Shown here piece after piece: positions 1 through 7,161 of a DNA stretch of 29,464 bases. The translations under genes and the position numbers were made by a program. This DNA is from CALEUX01 sp037439945. GTDB lineage: Bacteria; Bacteroidota; Bacteroidia; Bacteroidales; Marinilabiliaceae. The notes under the pieces are model-generated. The model saw nothing but the letters and a program-made list of their open reading frames with translations, searched no databases and was not told the origin of the DNA. Positions within the stretch are counted from its first letter, which is position 1, and the number at the start of each line of letters is the position of its first letter. The stretch covers positions 1 through 29,464 of the forward strand of contig JBBIVA010000033.1 of assembly GCA_037439945.1 (NCBI GenBank). Reading direction: 5' to 3'.

Positions 1-16
1 GGTTTTTCCGTAACTC

Positions 17-430
17 TTATATCTGCTTCTGGGTTTTCCTCCTTAATTCAGACACAATCATCAGGGCTTCCTCCCTCACAATATGCGGAGGTAAAATTCC
101 CCTTAACTGCAGACTTTTTAGCCAACCAGAAACCTCATTTTCGCGCATGGTAAATAAAATCTCACGAAACTGGTCAATTTCTGCCGGTGAGTAATCATTT
201 GGCCCCTTTTTTATGAACACATCAAGTTCCTCATCCTGGTAATAAATAATTTTATCATCATCAGATAATAAGGTTTCTTTATCACAAACCTCATGTGCCC
301 CGCAACACTCACCTTCAACTATATCATAATGTTGATTTTCGGTTTTCTGTAAGTTTTTACCACCAAAAAACCTTGAAAATACAAGGGTAAGAATTATTGT
401 AACTAATATTACAGATACTATTATTAACAT
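17..430 (-). CDS. Small membrane-anchored protein with CCGxHxVC motif, unknown function
   Basis: A 137-residue protein starting at an ATG. Residues 1-20 form one hydrophobic helix, which is either a signal anchor or an N-terminal membrane segment; the rest is soluble and acidic. A compact motif CCGAHEVC lies at residues 42-49 and could bind a metal or form disulfides. The C-terminal half (about 80-130) is predicted helical, with a repeated pattern of Glu and Leu/Ile. I do not recognise an enzyme family. The gene is divergent from the three-gene run that begins at 578, and the 147 bp between them hold a possible -7 element for each direction. It is complete at both ends; whether another gene follows beyond position 1 cannot be seen. 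Confidence 0.8.
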   Translation of the reverse strand: MLIIVSVILVTIILTLVFSRFFGGKNLQKTENQHYDIVEGECCGAHEVCDKETLLSDDDKIIYYQDEELDVFIKKGPNDYSPAEIDQFREILFTMRENEVSGWLKSLQLRGILPPHIVREEALMIVSELRRKTQKQI

Positions 431-434
431 GGTG

Positions 435-451
435 CAAATTTAATAACTTTG
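435..451. promoter_or_regulatory. Possible divergent -7 elements
   Basis: Two matches to the Bacteroidota -7 consensus TAnnTTTG lie almost back to back. On the minus strand TAAATTTG is at 442-435, and on the plus strand TAACTTTG is at 444-451. The minus-strand box ends only four bases before the ATG at 430, so its transcript would have almost no leader. Neither box has a clear TTG 20 bases upstream, so both are tentative. Confidence 0.35.
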
Positions 452-577
452 TAAGTTTAATCTATTTTTTACGGGTTAAAGAAGGTTAACAATTATCTCA
501 GGTTTTGGAATAACGTAAGGATAATATCATCTTTGTCATCATTGGAAATTAATATTATGATTAGTTCTTAAGTTATT

Positions 578-952
578 ATGGGTAAAACTTTTGACAAAAA
601 TGAATTGCATTTTTTTGGCATCAGGGTTGTTTACAAATTCCTTATTGATGAAGGATATGAAGTTTTAAATGTTCGTCGCGAAACAGACATCAATCCTCAA
701 ATACTGGCACGAAAAAATGAAATTTTATATTTTATTGTTGTAAGGACAAATGTATTTCCGCACATGGGAGTATTAACCCCCGAAATTGCCTCACATGTAT
801 CGCTGCATGCATTGCGACACAAGGCAACATGTATGTTTGCCAGTGTTGGTGTAGCCAATGCCCTGGGCGAAACAGACGAAGAAATGGGACAACCGGAAAA
901 TGATGGAGAGTATTATATAAATTTTAAAGGATTAGCACCTTTTCCACAATAA
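578..952 (+). CDS. YraN-like fold protein, probably degenerate nuclease domain
   Basis: A 124-residue soluble protein with an ATG start and no signal peptide. Residues 12-54 read like the core of the YraN / PD-(D/E)XK restriction-endonuclease fold: a helix followed by EGYEVLNVRR, then a strand-turn-strand ILARKNEILYFIVVRT. In active members the pattern has an acidic residue before the first strand and E-x-K at the end of the second. Here those places read NPQ and VVRT, so the catalytic acid and lysine seem to be lost. The fold assignment is inference from pattern. It is the first gene of a probable operon: the next gene starts 8 bases after its stop. Its function is unknown; a binding or scaffold role would fit a dead nuclease fold. 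Confidence 0.75.
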   Translation: MGKTFDKNELHFFGIRVVYKFLIDEGYEVLNVRRETDINPQILARKNEILYFIVVRTNVFPHMGVLTPEIASHVSLHALRHKATCMFASVGVANALGETDEEMGQPENDGEYYINFKGLAPFPQ

Positions 953-960
953 AATATAAA

Positions 961-1632
961 ATGATTAAACTAATAGATTTCTGGAAAAAAAACAGTGCTT
1001 TTATAGTTTCTGTACTTGCATTTCTTTTTTTAATGGATTATTGTGGGAGAATTATTATACCTCCAAAAAATTATAATAACCGGGCAGATATACCCCTTAT
1101 TGAATCAACAGAACAGAACGTTCAGGGAGAAAAAAGATTAAAAAACTATGAGGAAATAATTATGGAAAGGAATGCAAATGAAAAAACCAACCGGCCGGTT
1201 TTGGCCTGGTTATCTGCAATTGTAGCAGTAGGTGCAGCCGGTTATTTTATACATAAAAAGGGCTGGTTAAAAAATATAATGCCCGGAATGGTTTCTTTAA
1301 AATCGGTTTTACTGGAGGAAAAAAAATCGGGAAGACTTCTTATGAGATTAACAATTTCAAACACAACCGTATTAAACCAAACTTTTTTACTCCCTGATTT
1401 GTTGTTTAGAATTAACCACCAAACAAGACGGTTCAGAATAAAAAGTGATGATTTCCCGTTAACCCTCACACCCGGCACCAGCCATAATATGTTAATTGAT
1501 ATTAACCAGTTTTGGGAGCGTGTGCCCGATCTGGTTGATTTTAACACTATTGGAGCCGAAATTGAGACCGGGTACGGTAAGGTTTATAAATCAATGATGC
1601 GCCCCAAATGGTGGGTTTTTAAACGAATCTGA
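961..1632 (+). CDS. Two-TM membrane protein, unknown function
   Basis: A 223-residue protein that I do not recognise. Hydrophobic segments are at about 12-26 and 80-97, joined by a charged loop of about 50 residues. After the second segment comes a basic stretch and a C-terminal region (105-223) rich in alternating hydrophobic residues, which suggests a beta-sandwich. The order helix-loop-helix-beta domain would put the C-terminal domain on the same side as the N terminus. The gene lies 8 bases after its upstream neighbour and 26 bases before the TlpA-like gene, so the three are probably cotranscribed. No catalytic motif is visible. Confidence 0.75.
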   Translation: MIKLIDFWKKNSAFIVSVLAFLFLMDYCGRIIIPPKNYNNRADIPLIESTEQNVQGEKRLKNYEEIIMERNANEKTNRPVLAWLSAIVAVGAAGYFIHKKGWLKNIMPGMVSLKSVLLEEKKSGRLLMRLTISNTTVLNQTFLLPDLLFRINHQTRRFRIKSDDFPLTLTPGTSHNMLIDINQFWERVPDLVDFNTIGAEIETGYGKVYKSMMRPKWWVFKRI

Positions 1633-1658
1633 TTTTTTATGTCCTAAATTCAGGCCAA

Positions 1659-2267
1659 ATGAAAAAAATTAAACTGCAAAACATCTGGACAAAATATCAT
1701 GAAAGCAAAAGATGGTGGAGCATTGCACTGGATTTTATCTTTTTATTACTGATTATAGCCATGCTTATTCCCAATACCCGGAAAACAATTTCTGCCTTTG
1801 TAGTTCGGCACACGCTCCTTTCGCCACGCGAATCATCCAAAACAGTAATGCTCAACGAAAAGGATTTCGAATTTACAGTAATTGGCTATAATGGCGAACC
1901 TGTAAAACTTTCTCAATTACGCGACAAACCCATTTTCTTAAATTTTTGGGCTACCTGGTGTCCTCCGTGTATAGCAGAACTTCCTTCTATTCAAAAATTA
2001 TATGAGAAATATAAAAACAACGTTCACTTTATTTTTATAAGTAATGAATCACCTGATGTTGTTACAAAATTTATAACCAGGAAAAACTACTCTTTGCCAC
2101 TTTATTTTTTAGAAGGAATGGTGCCGGGTGTTTTTGAAACATCAACAATACCAACAACATTTATAGTAAATAAGCGCGGAAGACTTATACTCTACAAAAC
2201 CGGAGCAGCAAAGTGGGACTCTAAAAAAATGTTTCGGCTAATGGACAGGCTTATAAACGAGAAATAA
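1659..2267 (+). CDS. TlpA-family thioredoxin-like protein, membrane-anchored
   Basis: A 202-residue thioredoxin-fold protein. The first 20 residues are polar and basic, a membrane helix follows at about 23-38, and the periplasmic domain starts near 65. The redox motif WCPPC is at 100-104 after the typical FLNFWAT strand, and the cis-proline loop reads STIPTTFIV. Both active-site cysteines are present. TlpA/ResA-type proteins reduce disulfides in the periplasm, for example during cytochrome c maturation, or detoxify peroxides. No cytochrome genes are near, so the substrate is unknown. It is the last gene of the 578-2267 run, and a hairpin with flanking A and T runs follows directly. Confidence 0.9.
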   Translation: MKKIKLQNIWTKYHESKRWWSIALDFIFLLLIIAMLIPNTRKTISAFVVRHTLLSPRESSKTVMLNEKDFEFTVIGYNGEPVKLSQLRDKPIFLNFWATWCPPCIAELPSIQKLYEKYKNNVHFIFISNESPDVVTKFITRKNYSLPLYFLEGMVPGVFETSTIPTTFIVNKRGRLILYKTGAAKWDSKKMFRLMDRLINEK

Positions 2268-2298
2268 AAAAAGGCCTGAAAAATTTTCAAACCTTTTT
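2266..2298. terminator. Bidirectional terminator between convergent genes
   Basis: An inverted repeat AAAAAGG ... CCTTTTT encloses a second palindromic stretch (TGAAAA-A-TTTTCA). It lies between the TlpA-like gene and the convergent outer-membrane protein gene and has A/T runs on both sides, so it could stop transcription from either direction. Confidence 0.6.
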
Positions 2299-2316
2299 GT
2301 TTTATTTAAGCAGCTA

Positions 2317-2799
2317 TTAAAATTTATATCTTATTCCAACTGCAAGGCCAAACCAGGAATCACCTCCTTTGTTAATTAAACCAAGTTCCGGACGGGTATC
2401 CAAGGAAATCTGAATGGGAACCTCTGAAAAATTGTATTCGATACCTGCATTAAGAGCAAGAGCAAGAGACATTCCTCCCTGGTTATCTTCTCTGTATTTG
2501 CCAACATAATCCCAGTTACCCAAAGATGGTCCCAAACCCAGATACCAGTAAAAACCACCGTCGATAGGCATTACCCATTGATAAACTCCGGTTATATTCC
2601 AGTAATTCCAGTTTGAATTACCCCCAAAACCTAAATTAAATTCTGCCCTGTTTTGCAGAAATGGCGTTTGAAATGAAATCTCAGCACCAACTGAATTACC
2701 ACCTCCCAAACGTAATCCCAAGGCTTTACTGTTTTGTGAAAAAGAAGGGGCCAAAACAAGAAAAAAGAAACCTAAAAATATCAGGACAAACCTTTTCAT
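2317..2799 (-). CDS. Small outer-membrane beta-barrel protein
   Basis: A 160-residue protein starting at ATG 2799, with a clear Sec signal peptide at 1-22 ending at SFSQ. The mature part is made of alternating hydrophobic/polar strands rich in Gly, Tyr, Trp and Asn, and it ends in GIRYKF, a terminal aromatic residue typical of outer-membrane barrels inserted by the BAM complex. About eight strands would fit this length, as in OmpA/OmpW-size barrels. The ligand is unknown. The gene is monocistronic: it is convergent with the TlpA-like gene and followed by the shared terminator. Its upstream region has a perfect 14-base palindrome. Confidence 0.85.
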   Translation of the reverse strand: MKRFVLIFLGFFFLVLAPSFSQNSKALGLRLGGGNSVGAEISFQTPFLQNRAEFNLGFGGNSNWNYWNITGVYQWVMPIDGGFYWYLGLGPSLGNWDYVGKYREDNQGGMSLALALNAGIEYNFSEVPIQISLDTRPELGLINKGGDSWFGLAVGIRYKF

Positions 2800-2824
2800 C
2801 TGTAAATAAATTTTAAATTAAGGC

Positions 2825-2856
2825 CGGATGTAACCCGCATGATGAAATTTCATCCG
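2825..2856. promoter_or_regulatory. Palindromic element upstream of the barrel gene
   Basis: A perfect palindrome GATGAAATTTCATC (2841-2854) is nested with a second inverted repeat, CGGATG (2825-2830) and CATCCG (2851-2856). It is 26-57 bases upstream of the start codon of the outer-membrane barrel gene. It could be a dimeric-regulator operator or a leader hairpin; no promoter box was recognised beside it. Confidence 0.4.
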
Positions 2857-3015
2857 TGTTTGTTTTTAACGAATCATGCCCGTTTTAATTATTTCCAATA
2901 AATAAATATTTTGCTATCAGATTAACCCTGCATTAAAAATCAGGCCAAATTAATAACAATTTGTCACAAATCAGAAACTCACTAATCAATTAATTATTGT
3001 GTAAAACCATTATAT

Positions 3016-3041
3016 AAAAAAAACCCCCAGATTTCTGGAGG
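3016..3041 (-). terminator. Rho-independent terminator of tRNA-Gln
   Basis: On the minus strand CCTCCAG-AAAT-CTGGGGG forms a 7-bp stem with one G-U pair and a 4-base loop, followed by eight T residues. It starts six bases after the CCA end of tRNA-Gln. Confidence 0.85.
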
Positions 3042-3046
3042 TTTAG

Positions 3047-3120
3047 TGGTTGTTCCGCAAGGATTTGAACCCTGACTAGATGGACCAAAACCATCTGTGC
3101 TACCATTACACCACGGAACA
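3047..3120 (-). tRNA. tRNA-Gln (anticodon TTG), CCA encoded
   Basis: The minus strand folds as a full cloverleaf. The acceptor arms TGTTCCG (3120-3114) and CGGAACA (3057-3051) pair perfectly, the D arm has GTGGTAATGGTAGCAC-like spacing, and the anticodon stem GATGG/CCATC encloses the loop TTTTGGT, giving anticodon TTG for glutamine. The T arm carries GGTTCAAATCC. The discriminator is A and the CCA end is encoded (3049-3047), unlike the tRNA-Ala in this window. Confidence 0.95.
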
Positions 3121-3434
3121 ATAATCTGCTTATTTTTTAAAAGCGATGCAAATATAGAATGTTTTTATATATCCTTCAAAAAAAAATAGTAAAAAAAACC
3201 TAATTATCTATTGTTCTATTTTTTTTGACTCATCTGCAATTATTTGTATTTTTCGCTTCACTATAATTAATAGATGGGATCATAAATAGAGATTATTTTA
3301 AAGTTTGTTGTATTTTTGACTTTTAGTTAAAAAACAATTGTAAGTTACAATATTAAATGCCCGGAAAGATTACAGCGCCATTTTTAAAGTAAGTAAATGA
3401 AGGCATTTTGATAAAAATTAAAAAACGCTTAATA
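3121..3434. other. AT-rich intergenic region between tRNA-Gln and the 3435 operon
   Basis: No credible gene. Besides the tRNA-Gln promoter, it holds TATTTTTG at 3311-3318 on the plus strand, a match to the -7 consensus that would give the downstream operon a leader of about 110 bases. There is no TTG at the expected 20-base distance. Confidence 0.5.
3149..3180 (-). promoter_or_regulatory. Promoter of tRNA-Gln (TTG-N20-TATATTTG)
   Basis: On the minus strand TTTG (3180-3177) is followed after 20 bases by TATATTTG (3156-3149), a full match to the Bacteroidota -7 box TAnnTTTG. Transcription would start about 20 bases upstream of the mature tRNA. The tRNA-Ala gene has the same arrangement with the same spacing. 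Confidence 0.8.
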
Positions 3435-6400
3435 ATGAAGCAATACAACTTTTTAAATAATTTAATTGGTTGGCTGGCCTTTTTAGTATCAGCTACTGTT
3501 TACACAATTACTGTTGAACCAACCACAAGTTTCTGGGATTGTGGTGAATTTGTTTCTGCATCATACAAACTTTTAGTTGGTCATCCTCCCGGTGCTCCGT
3601 TTTTTATGCTGGTTGGAAGGTTTTTTACCCTTTTTGGCTCAAATGTAGCTTTGTCGGTTAATATTATGTCAGCCCTGGCAAGCGCATTTACTATTGCATT
3701 TCTTTTTTGGACAATTACCCACCTTGCCAGAAAAATATTAATAAATGATTTTGAAAATGCCGCACCATGGCGAAAATGGGCTGTTATGTCTGCCGGTTTT
3801 ATTGGTGCAATGACCTATACTTTTTCAGATACTTTCTGGTTTTCGGCCGTTGAAGGTGAAGTTTACGCTATGTCATCTCTTTTTACTGCGATTGTGTTCT
3901 GGGCAATTTTAAAATGGGAAAACTCGGCCGATGAACCACACTCAAACAGATGGCTTATACTTATTGCTTATTTAATGGGATTATCAATTGGAGTTCACCT
4001 ACTTAACCTTTTGGCAATACCGGCAATAGTTATGGTTTATTATTACCGGAACTATGAAGTTACCCGTAAAAATACAATAAAGGCGCTTGCGCTTTCAGCT
4101 ATAATTTTAGGCTCTATCCTTTATATTATTATTCCCGGAACTGTTAAAGTTGCTTCCTGGTTTGAGCTCCTTTTTGTTAATGAATTTGGACTTCCGTTTA
4201 ATACCGGTGTATTGGTTTATGCAGTTTTATTAATTTGCAGCCTTATTTATGGTATTTATTATACTTACGTTAAACAACGTGCAATTTTAAATACTGTTTT
4301 AACAGGTATTGCTGTAATATTATTGGGTTACTCATCTTTTGCCCTTATAGTTATACGCTCTTCTGCCAATCCTACAATGGACCAGAATTCCCCTGAGGAC
4401 GTTTTTTCTTTAATGTCATACCTTAACCGTGAGCAATACGGTGACCGGCCATTAATATCAGGACAGTACTATAATTCACCACTGGACCGTAAGGCTATGC
4501 AGGGGAAAAAAGGAAAACCGGTTTACATTAAAAAAGATAAAAAATATGAAATCGTGGATTACCGACCCGATTACAAATTCGATGAACGAACTACAACCTT
4601 ATTTCCACGGATGTTCAGCCGGGAAGAAAGACATATTGAAGAATACAAACAGTGGGCCCAGATTAAGGGCCGCCCCATTACAATAGTTAATGATGAAGGC
4701 GAATCACAAACCGTACATGTCCCAACATTTTTTGAAAATTTAGGCTTTTTCTTCAATTACCAGGTCAGATACATGTATTTCAGATATTTTATGTGGAATT
4801 TTGCAGGCCGTCAAAATGATATTCAAGGTAGTGGAGAAATTCATAAAGGAAACTGGATTTCAGGTATTAGTTTTCTGGATGACCTGATGTACGGCGACCA
4901 ATCAAAACTACCTGATGTTTACAAGAATAACCCAGCACGAAATAAATATTATCTCCTACCTTTGATATTGGGAATAATAGGGTTGTTGTTTCAATTTGGG
5001 GCAGGGATTTCAGGTCGTCGCGATTTTTGGGTTGTAATGCTCCTGTTTTTCTTTACAGGTTTGGCAATTGTAATTTATCTTAACCAAACACCTCTTCAAC
5101 CCAGGGAAAGAGATTATGCCTATGCCGGTTCATTTTATGCTTTTGCAATTTGGATTGGACTCGGAGTTTTGGCAATAATTGATGGTCTTAACCGTATTAT
5201 TTCAGGGAATAAATCCGTTATTATAGCAACCGCTGTTACCCTAATACTGGTTCCAGGTATTATGGCTTCCGAAAACTGGGATGATCATGACCGCTCACAC
5301 AGATATATTGCTCGCGACCTGGCATTCAATTACCTTAACACAGTTGGCGAAAACGGAATTATTTTCACTAACGGCGATAACGATACATTCCCTCTGTGGT
5401 ACGCCCAGGAAGTAGAAGATTTCAGAACAGATGTTAGGGTTTGTAACCTTAGTTATTTGCAAACTGACTGGTATATTGACCAAATGAAAAGGAAGGCGTA
5501 TAAATCAGAACCCTTGCCCCTATCCCTAACACATGACCAATATGTAACCGGTTCGCGTGACATGGTTTGGGTAATTGACCGGAATAAAGGTGTTGCAGTG
5601 GATTTAAAAGATGCCATAAAATGGGTGGCCAGTGAATCGCCACGTACCAAAATGGTTCCCAACTATGCCGGAAGAATTGAACATCTGCCTTCAAAATCAT
5701 TCACAATAAAGGCCGATAGAGAAACCATTAAGAAAAATAATATGGTTAGCCCCCGGTATGAACACAGGATTGACAGTTTGGTTAATATATCAATCAAAAA
5801 GGATATGATCCTTAAAAATGAGCTTATGGTTCTTGACCTGATTGCCAATAATGATTGGAACAGGCCAATTTATTATGCAGTAACTGTGGGCAGCGAAAAT
5901 TATGTTGGCTTGGATAATTATTTTCAACTTGAAGGATTCGCATATCAGGTAGTCCCTGTATTTGGAAAATCAGCTGATGGGCAGCATGGCAGGGTTGATA
6001 CAGACAAAATGTATGAAAATGTAATGAACAAATTCATTTTTGATGGATTCAATGACCCAAGGGTTTACCTCGATGAAAACCATCTGCGAATGGCAATAAA
6101 TATCAGGAACAATTTGTCACGCCTGACCACCGCCCTTATTGATGAAGGGCAGATTGATAAAGCCATCAGGGTTCTTGATAAAACTCAGGAAGTATTGCCT
6201 GGTTCAAGAATACCGCATTCATATTTTTCATTGTTTATAGCTGAAGGGTATTATAAAGCAGGTGCTTTCGAAAAAGGGGATGAAGTGATAAAAGACCTGT
6301 CTGAAAATAATTTCCAGGAACTTGATTTTTTTACAACACTAAGGCCCAACCTAAGAGCCAGTGTTGTAAATGAAATACAAAGGACCCTGGCAATATATTC

Positions 6401-6503
6401 GGAAATAATGAGGTCATTAAAAACCTTTAACCGTCAGGATTTAACAAAAGAACTTGAACATCAATACCAAAACGGATTTCAGAGACTTGGCTTTTTTGAA
6501 TAG
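3435..6503 (+). CDS. DUF2723 multi-pass membrane protein, GT-C glycosyltransferase-like
   Basis: A protein of about 1022 residues. I chose ATG 3435 rather than TTG 3408 because the family begins just before the first membrane helix. Near the N terminus is the conserved block SFWDCGEF (32-39) followed by GHPPGAPFF (49-57). This is diagnostic of DUF2723, and its acidic residues lie in the first loop, as in GT-C glycosyltransferases of the mannosyltransferase type. Helices fill about 10-320; then comes a soluble stretch, a second block of helices near 505-595, and a long extracytoplasmic C-terminal part ending in a TPR-like helical segment. Members are thought to transfer sugars from lipid carriers to exported proteins; the acceptor here is unknown. 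It leads an operon with a polysaccharide deacetylase, purD and a DUF6427-like gene. Confidence 0.88.
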   Translation: MKQYNFLNNLIGWLAFLVSATVYTITVEPTTSFWDCGEFVSASYKLLVGHPPGAPFFMLVGRFFTLFGSNVALSVNIMSALASAFTIAFLFWTITHLARKILINDFENAAPWRKWAVMSAGFIGAMTYTFSDTFWFSAVEGEVYAMSSLFTAIVFWAILKWENSADEPHSNRWLILIAYLMGLSIGVHLLNLLAIPAIVMVYYYRNYEVTRKNTIKALALSAIILGSILYIIIPGTVKVASWFELLFVNEFGLPFNTGVLVYAVLLICSLIYGIYYTYVKQRAILNTVLTGIAVILLGYSSFALIVIRSSANPTMDQNSPEDVFSLMSYLNREQYGDRPLISGQYYNSPLDRKAMQGKKGKPVYIKKDKKYEIVDYRPDYKFDERTTTLFPRMFSREERHIEEYKQWAQIKGRPITIVNDEGESQTVHVPTFFENLGFFFNYQVRYMYFRYFMWNFAGRQNDIQGSGEIHKGNWISGISFLDDLMYGDQSKLPDVYKNNPARNKYYLLPLILGIIGLLFQFGAGISGRRDFWVVMLLFFFTGLAIVIYLNQTPLQPRERDYAYAGSFYAFAIWIGLGVLAIIDGLNRIISGNKSVIIATAVTLILVPGIMASENWDDHDRSHRYIARDLAFNYLNTVGENGIIFTNGDNDTFPLWYAQEVEDFRTDVRVCNLSYLQTDWYIDQMKRKAYKSEPLPLSLTHDQYVTGSRDMVWVIDRNKGVAVDLKDAIKWVASESPRTKMVPNYAGRIEHLPSKSFTIKADRETIKKNNMVSPRYEHRIDSLVNISIKKDMILKNELMVLDLIANNDWNRPIYYAVTVGSENYVGLDNYFQLEGFAYQVVPVFGKSADGQHGRVDTDKMYENVMNKFIFDGFNDPRVYLDENHLRMAINIRNNLSRLTTALIDEGQIDKAIRVLDKTQEVLPGSRIPHSYFSLFIAEGYYKAGAFEKGDEVIKDLSENNFQELDFFTTLRPNLRASVVNEIQRTLAIYSEIMRSLKTFNRQDLTKELEHQYQNGFQRLGFFE

Positions 6504-7161
6504 AATAATCAATAATTGGCTAACCACACCCCCAAAGGTGTTAAGACTGTTTTTTCCGAATACTATCTGGCAAATGCCCGGTAACGTAAAAAAGGTTTAT
6601 ATTACCTTTGATGATGGCCCAATTCCCGAAGTTACCCCATGGGTTATAAATTGTTTAAAAGAACATGGGGCTGTTGCAACTTTTTTCTGCGTTGGCGACA
6701 ATATCATAAAACATCCTGATATTTTTAAACAATTAGTTGAAAATAAAATGGAAATTGGGAACCATACTTATTCACATAAAAAAGCATGGCATTGCAGTAA
6801 AAATGAGTATTTAAAAGATGCCGACAAGTTTCAGGAAATCAGACACACTGAATTGTTCAGGCCTCCTCACGGTCAATTATACCCGTGGTTAATAAAACCT
6901 TTAAAAAAAAGGTTTTCAAAAATAGTTATGTGGAATATCCTATCAAGAGATTACAATAAAAATATTTCCGATGATGACATTATTAATAATGTAACAGCAT
7001 CATTACAGCCCGGTTCAATAATTGTTTTTCATGATTCCGTAAAAACATGGCCAAAATTAATTAATGTACTTCCACCTGTTTTAAAGGAGATTAATAAACA
7101 GGGATATAATTATGGATTGTTTAACAATGATACTCAAAATCAGGTAAAACTAACAATATGA
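6496..7161 (+). CDS. Polysaccharide deacetylase (NodB/CE4 domain)
   Basis: About 221 residues from TTG 6496. All upstream starts in frame are also TTG (6454, 6487), and the first ATG (about 6574) would remove the conserved LFFPNTIW lead-in, so a non-ATG start is likely and 6496 is my choice. The CE4 motifs are complete: TFDDGP (37-42, catalytic base and metal Asp), NHTYSH (89-94, metal His90 and His94), FRPPHG (121-126) and VFHDS (177-181). Such enzymes remove acetyl groups from N-acetylglucosamine in glycans or peptidoglycan. No signal peptide is visible, so location is uncertain; short Bacteroidota homologs are similar. It overlaps the end of the DUF2723 gene by 8 bases, and its stop overlaps the purD start. 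Confidence 0.85.
   Translation: MNRIINNWLTTPPKVLRLFFPNTIWQMPGNVKKVYITFDDGPIPEVTPWVINCLKEHGAVATFFCVGDNIIKHPDIFKQLVENKMEIGNHTYSHKKAWHCSKNEYLKDADKFQEIRHTELFRPPHGQLYPWLIKPLKKRFSKIVMWNILSRDYNKNISDDDIINNVTASLQPGSIIVFHDSVKTWPKLINVLPPVLKEINKQGYNYGLFNNDTQNQVKLTI

Noticed and set aside
3408..3434. Extension of the DUF2723 protein by nine residues to TTG 3408
   Set aside because: The added basic residues are not needed for the family, and an in-frame ATG at 3435 sits directly before the first membrane helix.
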